Both the position numbers and the translations under genes were made by a program. A stretch of 36,445 nt of DNA from CAG-307 sp964524125. GTDB lineage: Bacteria > Bacillota_I > Bacilli_A > Acholeplasmatales > Anaeroplasmataceae. Below, in pieces: positions 33,816 through 36,445 of the stretch; the first letter of the stretch is position 1; each line of letters starts with the position of its first letter. Location of the stretch: positions 1-36,445 of the forward strand of contig CAZGBY010000008.1 in NCBI GenBank assembly GCA_964524125.1, given 5' to 3'. The notes under the pieces were generated by a model that saw nothing but the letters and a program-made list of their open reading frames with translations, was not told the DNA's origin and made no database searches.

Positions 33816-35051
33816 TTATAATTTTATATTGTGTGGCTTTCTATCTTTTTTAAATTCAATTCTACCAAAATCAATAGCTCCAACAGGACAAACTCTTGCA
33901 CAAAGGTGACATCCTACACATCTTTGTTCATTTACAGAAACCTTTCTTTCATTTTCATCAAATACAATAGCTTGGTGTCCGCCATCATAACAAGAAATAT
34001 AACATCTTCCACATTTTACACATTTATCCTCATTAATCTTAGGATAAACAATATAAGAACGGTCTAGATCTTCAGCTGGAATTATATTATCTGCAGCCTT
34101 ACCTACCATTTCCTCTAAAGAATTATATCCTTTATCTTCTAAGTAATGAGAAAGACCTGAAATTAAATCTTCTACTACTCTATAACCATATTGCATGATA
34201 GATGTAGTCATTTGAAGTGTCTTAGAACCTAGTAAAATGAATTCTGCTGCATCTTCCCAAGTTTCAATACCACCCATACCAGAAATTTCAACACCTTTAA
34301 GTTCTGGTGCAGTATACATTAGTTGAATAAATCTTAAAGCAATTGGTTTTACAGCTTTACCTGAATATCCTGATACTGAAGATTTACCATTTACAATAGG
34401 CATACCTACATTCTTATCAAGATTTACATTACATACTGATTTAACAGTATTTATAGCCGCAATACCATCAGCTCCACCATCAAGTGCAGCCTTAGCAACT
34501 TCGTTCATATTACCAATATTAGGAGTCATTTTTGCAAGCATAGGTAATTTAGAACCACGTTTAACTGCTTTACAATATTTATGAACTAATTCTTTAGATT
34601 GACCAACATCAGATCCCATCGCATGAGATGTCATTTGAGGACATGAGAAGTTACATTCAATCATATCAGCTCCTGCTTCTTCAACAAGACGAGCTAAATC
34701 TTCCCATTCTTGTTCATTAGAACCCATGATAGATGCAATTAATACTTTATCTGGATAATCATGTTTTAATCTTCTTAAAGCTTCTAGGTTTTCTTCAAGA
34801 GGATGTTCTGCGATTTGTTCCATGTTTTTAAAACCAATCCATGGAGTACCTTCTTTTCTTAAAATATCAAAACGAGGAGATACTTCATCAGCGATAAAGA
34901 ATCCTATTGTTTTAAATACTACTCCACCAAAACCTACATCATAAGCTTTAGCACACATTTCATAACAATTACCTACAGGTGATGATGAAAGGCAAAATGG
35001 ATTAGGGAATTTTACTCCACAAAATGTTATTGATAAATCTCTTTTAAGCAT
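33816..35051 (-). CDS. preA: NAD-dependent dihydropyrimidine dehydrogenase subunit PreA
   Basis: Catalytic subunit that, with PreT, reduces uracil or thymine to the dihydro form. A TIM-barrel, FMN-binding dihydroorotate dehydrogenase-like domain (about 1-330) carries ECNFSCPQMTSHAMGSDVGQ with the active-site Cys, and a C-terminal ferredoxin domain has two 4Fe-4S motifs, CVKCGRCYISC and CVGCHLCARVCP. I start it at ATG 35051 (411 residues): GGAGGT lies seven bases upstream, whereas the in-frame ATG at 35066 overlaps that ribosome site. It overlaps preT by 8 bases, so the pair is translationally coupled. The hydantoinase and ureidopropionase steps are not in the window. Confidence 0.93.
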   Translation of the reverse strand: MLKRDLSITFCGVKFPNPFCLSSSPVGNCYEMCAKAYDVGFGGVVFKTIGFFIADEVSPRFDILRKEGTPWIGFKNMEQIAEHPLEENLEALRRLKHDYPDKVLIASIMGSNEQEWEDLARLVEEAGADMIECNFSCPQMTSHAMGSDVGQSKELVHKYCKAVKRGSKLPMLAKMTPNIGNMNEVAKAALDGGADGIAAINTVKSVCNVNLDKNVGMPIVNGKSSVSGYSGKAVKPIALRFIQLMYTAPELKGVEISGMGGIETWEDAAEFILLGSKTLQMTTSIMQYGYRVVEDLISGLSHYLEDKGYNSLEEMVGKAADNIIPAEDLDRSYIVYPKINEDKCVKCGRCYISCYDGGHQAIVFDENERKVSVNEQRCVGCHLCARVCPVGAIDFGRIEFKKDRKPHNIKL

Positions 35052-36255
35052 TTTTCTTACCTCCATTTAAATATTCATCGATAGCTTGGGCCGCTTCTTT
35101 ACCTTGTTTTACAGCATAAACTACAAGTTTATCACCATTAATAACATCACCACAAGCAAATACACCTTTTTGTGATGTCATATAATTATCAGTTAGGATA
35201 CTACCTTTTTCTGATTTTAAGTTAAATTGATCAATACTAGTCTTTTGACCAACAGCCATATAAATATGGTCAGCCTTAATTAATAAATTAGAGCTAACTT
35301 TCATATGAGAAAATTCAACATTACCACCATCAACTTTAGAAGGTGTATATCCATCTAAAATAGATACTCCTAAGTTTTGAGCATGTTCAAGTTCACGTTT
35401 TGAAGCTAAGAATTCTTCTTTCGTTTCTCTTGCAACACAAAGTACATTCTTAGCACCATTTAATTTTAAAGTAGTCGCAACGTCCATCGCAACGTCTCCA
35501 CCACCAATAATTAAATGAGTACCATCTTTATCAATTTTCTTATTTTCACATGCTAGGAAATCAACTGCAAGTTCTACTTTATCATTTCCTTCAAACATAG
35601 GTAAATTTCTACCTAAGTTCATACCAGTCGCTAATAATACTGCATTATATTCTTTTTGAAGATGTGTAAATTCTTTTTCATCAACATTGTGATTTAAGAT
35701 GAAATTAACACCTAATTTCTTAATACGATTAATTTCAGTATCTAGTACATCTTGAGGTAATCGATACTTAGGAATACCATATTCTAGCCATCCACCAAGT
35801 TTTGCACGTGACTCATATACATCAACATCATAACCTAAAATACGAAGTGATGTAGCAGCTTGAAGTCCAGCAGGACCAGAACCTACAATTGCGATTTTAC
35901 CTGTTCTAGACCCTGTAACTTTCAAAATTTCCATTTTTGTTGAAGCTTCAAAGTCAGTAATGTATTCTTGAATTTTACCTATTTCAATAGGTTTATCAAT
36001 ACCACATCTTGAGCAAGCACTTTGGCATAATTTTTCAGTAGGACATACTTTAGCACATATTGCACCTAGAGCATTATTTTCTCTTACTACTTCTGCAGCT
36101 CCTTTAAAGTTTCTAAATCTAACTGCTCTTATAAAACGAGCTGGGTCAGTTTTTGCAGGACAAGCCTTAGAACAAGGTGCATCATGACATAGTAAGCAAC
36201 GAGACGCTTCCTCTATTACTAATAAAGGAGTATACTTTTTTTCTAATTGTTCCAT
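35044..36255 (-). CDS. preT: NAD-dependent dihydropyrimidine dehydrogenase subunit PreT
   Basis: Electron-input subunit passing NADH electrons via FAD and Fe-S clusters to PreA. 403 residues: an N-terminal Fe-S domain with Cys20, 23, 28, 32 (CLLCHDAPCSKAC) and Cys67, 71, 77, 81 (ICAKVCPTEKLCQSAC); an FAD GxGxxG at VGSGPAGLQAA; a pyridine-nucleotide site at IIGGGDVAMD; and a closing FAD motif GVFACGDVINGD. The layout matches E. coli PreT and glutamate synthase small subunits; the adjoining preA decides for PreT. AAGAAGGA lies upstream of the ATG. Confidence 0.93.
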   Translation of the reverse strand: MEQLEKKYTPLLVIEEASRCLLCHDAPCSKACPAKTDPARFIRAVRFRNFKGAAEVVRENNALGAICAKVCPTEKLCQSACSRCGIDKPIEIGKIQEYITDFEASTKMEILKVTGSRTGKIAIVGSGPAGLQAATSLRILGYDVDVYESRAKLGGWLEYGIPKYRLPQDVLDTEINRIKKLGVNFILNHNVDEKEFTHLQKEYNAVLLATGMNLGRNLPMFEGNDKVELAVDFLACENKKIDKDGTHLIIGGGDVAMDVATTLKLNGAKNVLCVARETKEEFLASKRELEHAQNLGVSILDGYTPSKVDGGNVEFSHMKVSSNLLIKADHIYMAVGQKTSIDQFNLKSEKGSILTDNYMTSQKGVFACGDVINGDKLVVYAVKQGKEAAQAIDEYLNGGKKNA

Positions 36256-36305
36256 TTAAAAATCCTTCTTTCTTTAAAATTTTAACGTGTTCTATTCCAT
36301 ATTTA

Positions 36306-36334
36306 ATTATAAATGAAAACGCTTTCTTTTACAA
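36306..36334 (-). promoter_or_regulatory. preTA promoter with cre operator in the spacer
   Basis: Minus strand -35 TTGTAA (36334-36329) and -10 TATAAT (36311-36306) are 17 bases apart. The spacer is filled by the palindrome-like AGAAAGCGTTTTCA (36327-36314), a cre-type site with one mismatch to TGWAANCGNTNWCA read on either strand. CcpA binding here would occlude the promoter, predicting catabolite repression of pyrimidine reduction. Confidence 0.75.
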
Positions 36335-36356
36335 TAGAAAAAAACAAAATAAATGA

Positions 36357-36386
36357 CAAAAAATGGTTAGCTAAAACTAACTCATT
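36357..36386 (-). terminator. Terminator facing the preTA promoter
   Basis: Minus strand AATG-A-GTTAG pairs with CTAAC-CATT, a 9-bp stem with one bulged A, followed by TTTTTTG. It would stop transcription entering from beyond the right edge of the window and so insulates preTA. Confidence 0.6.
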
Positions 36387-36399
36387 TTATAATTATAAA

Positions 36400-36445
36400 T
36401 GTCAATATAAAATTCCCCAATTTTGTGCATTTAAGATTCCCCAGT
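36400..36445. mobile_element. Possible terminus of an IS21-like insertion sequence
   Basis: From TGTCAATATAAA at 36400 the sequence enters two copies of ATTCCCCA, 24 bases apart (36412 and 36436), with TTTTGTGCA between. IS21-family elements begin with TG and carry multiple short repeats just inside their ends, often of this C-rich-in-AT type. The element would extend beyond the window; no transposase is visible, so this is tentative. Confidence 0.4.

Overview
The window is very AT-rich DNA from a low-GC Bacillota, most likely a host-associated, gut-type member of the Bacilli. Evidence for this: xerD-deoB and truB-ribF-rpsO-pnp gene orders as in Bacillus, lipoteichoic-acid-type genes, strong GGAGG ribosome sites, and two CcpA-type cre operators. 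The standard code fits every gene; all stops I checked are TAA or TAG. The exact taxon cannot be fixed from this window.

Layout. 1-1194 is non-coding and extremely AT-rich, with two diverged copies of a 36-nt-cored element 641 bp apart and several hairpins. 1195-4412 (minus) carries hemW, xerD and deoB, packed tightly and closed by a terminator. 4520-7291 (plus) is a YfhO-type GT-C membrane glycosyltransferase, inserted between hemW and lepA-HAD (10009-7308, minus). 10188-20067 (minus) is the most distinctive region: two giant lipoproteins of about 1630 residues each, read from one promoter whose -35 box is overlapped by a cre site. The distal gene is a PL1-fold pectate lyase embedded in Listeria-Bacteroides (InlB-type) repeats. 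The proximal gene has the same N-terminal module but no recognisable catalytic domain; it carries a jelly-roll-like region, a long helical region and an acidic tandem repeat. 20395-24118 encodes a heterodimeric ABC exporter with one degenerate ATP site. 24498-25340 (plus) is an Rpn/PD-(D/E)XK family nuclease gene.

25460-31868 (minus) is a translation/RNA block (truB, ribF, rpsO, pnp) headed by an LtaS-family gene broken by one in-frame TAA. rpsO has a structured leader that may be an S15 autoregulatory site. 31977-33686 holds a small conserved hypothetical gene and a MATE transporter, preceded by a leader with two hairpins. 33816-36255 is the preT-preA pair for NADH-dependent pyrimidine reduction, with a cre operator between its promoter boxes. 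The last 46 bases look like the repeated terminus of an IS21-like insertion sequence running out of the window.

How the genes fit together. Two operons (surface pectate lyase and preTA) appear to be under carbon catabolite control, suggesting scavenging of plant polysaccharide and nucleobases when sugar is short. deoB fits nucleoside-sugar salvage. YfhO and the broken LtaS homologue point to envelope polymer decoration in which one part may have been lost in this strain.
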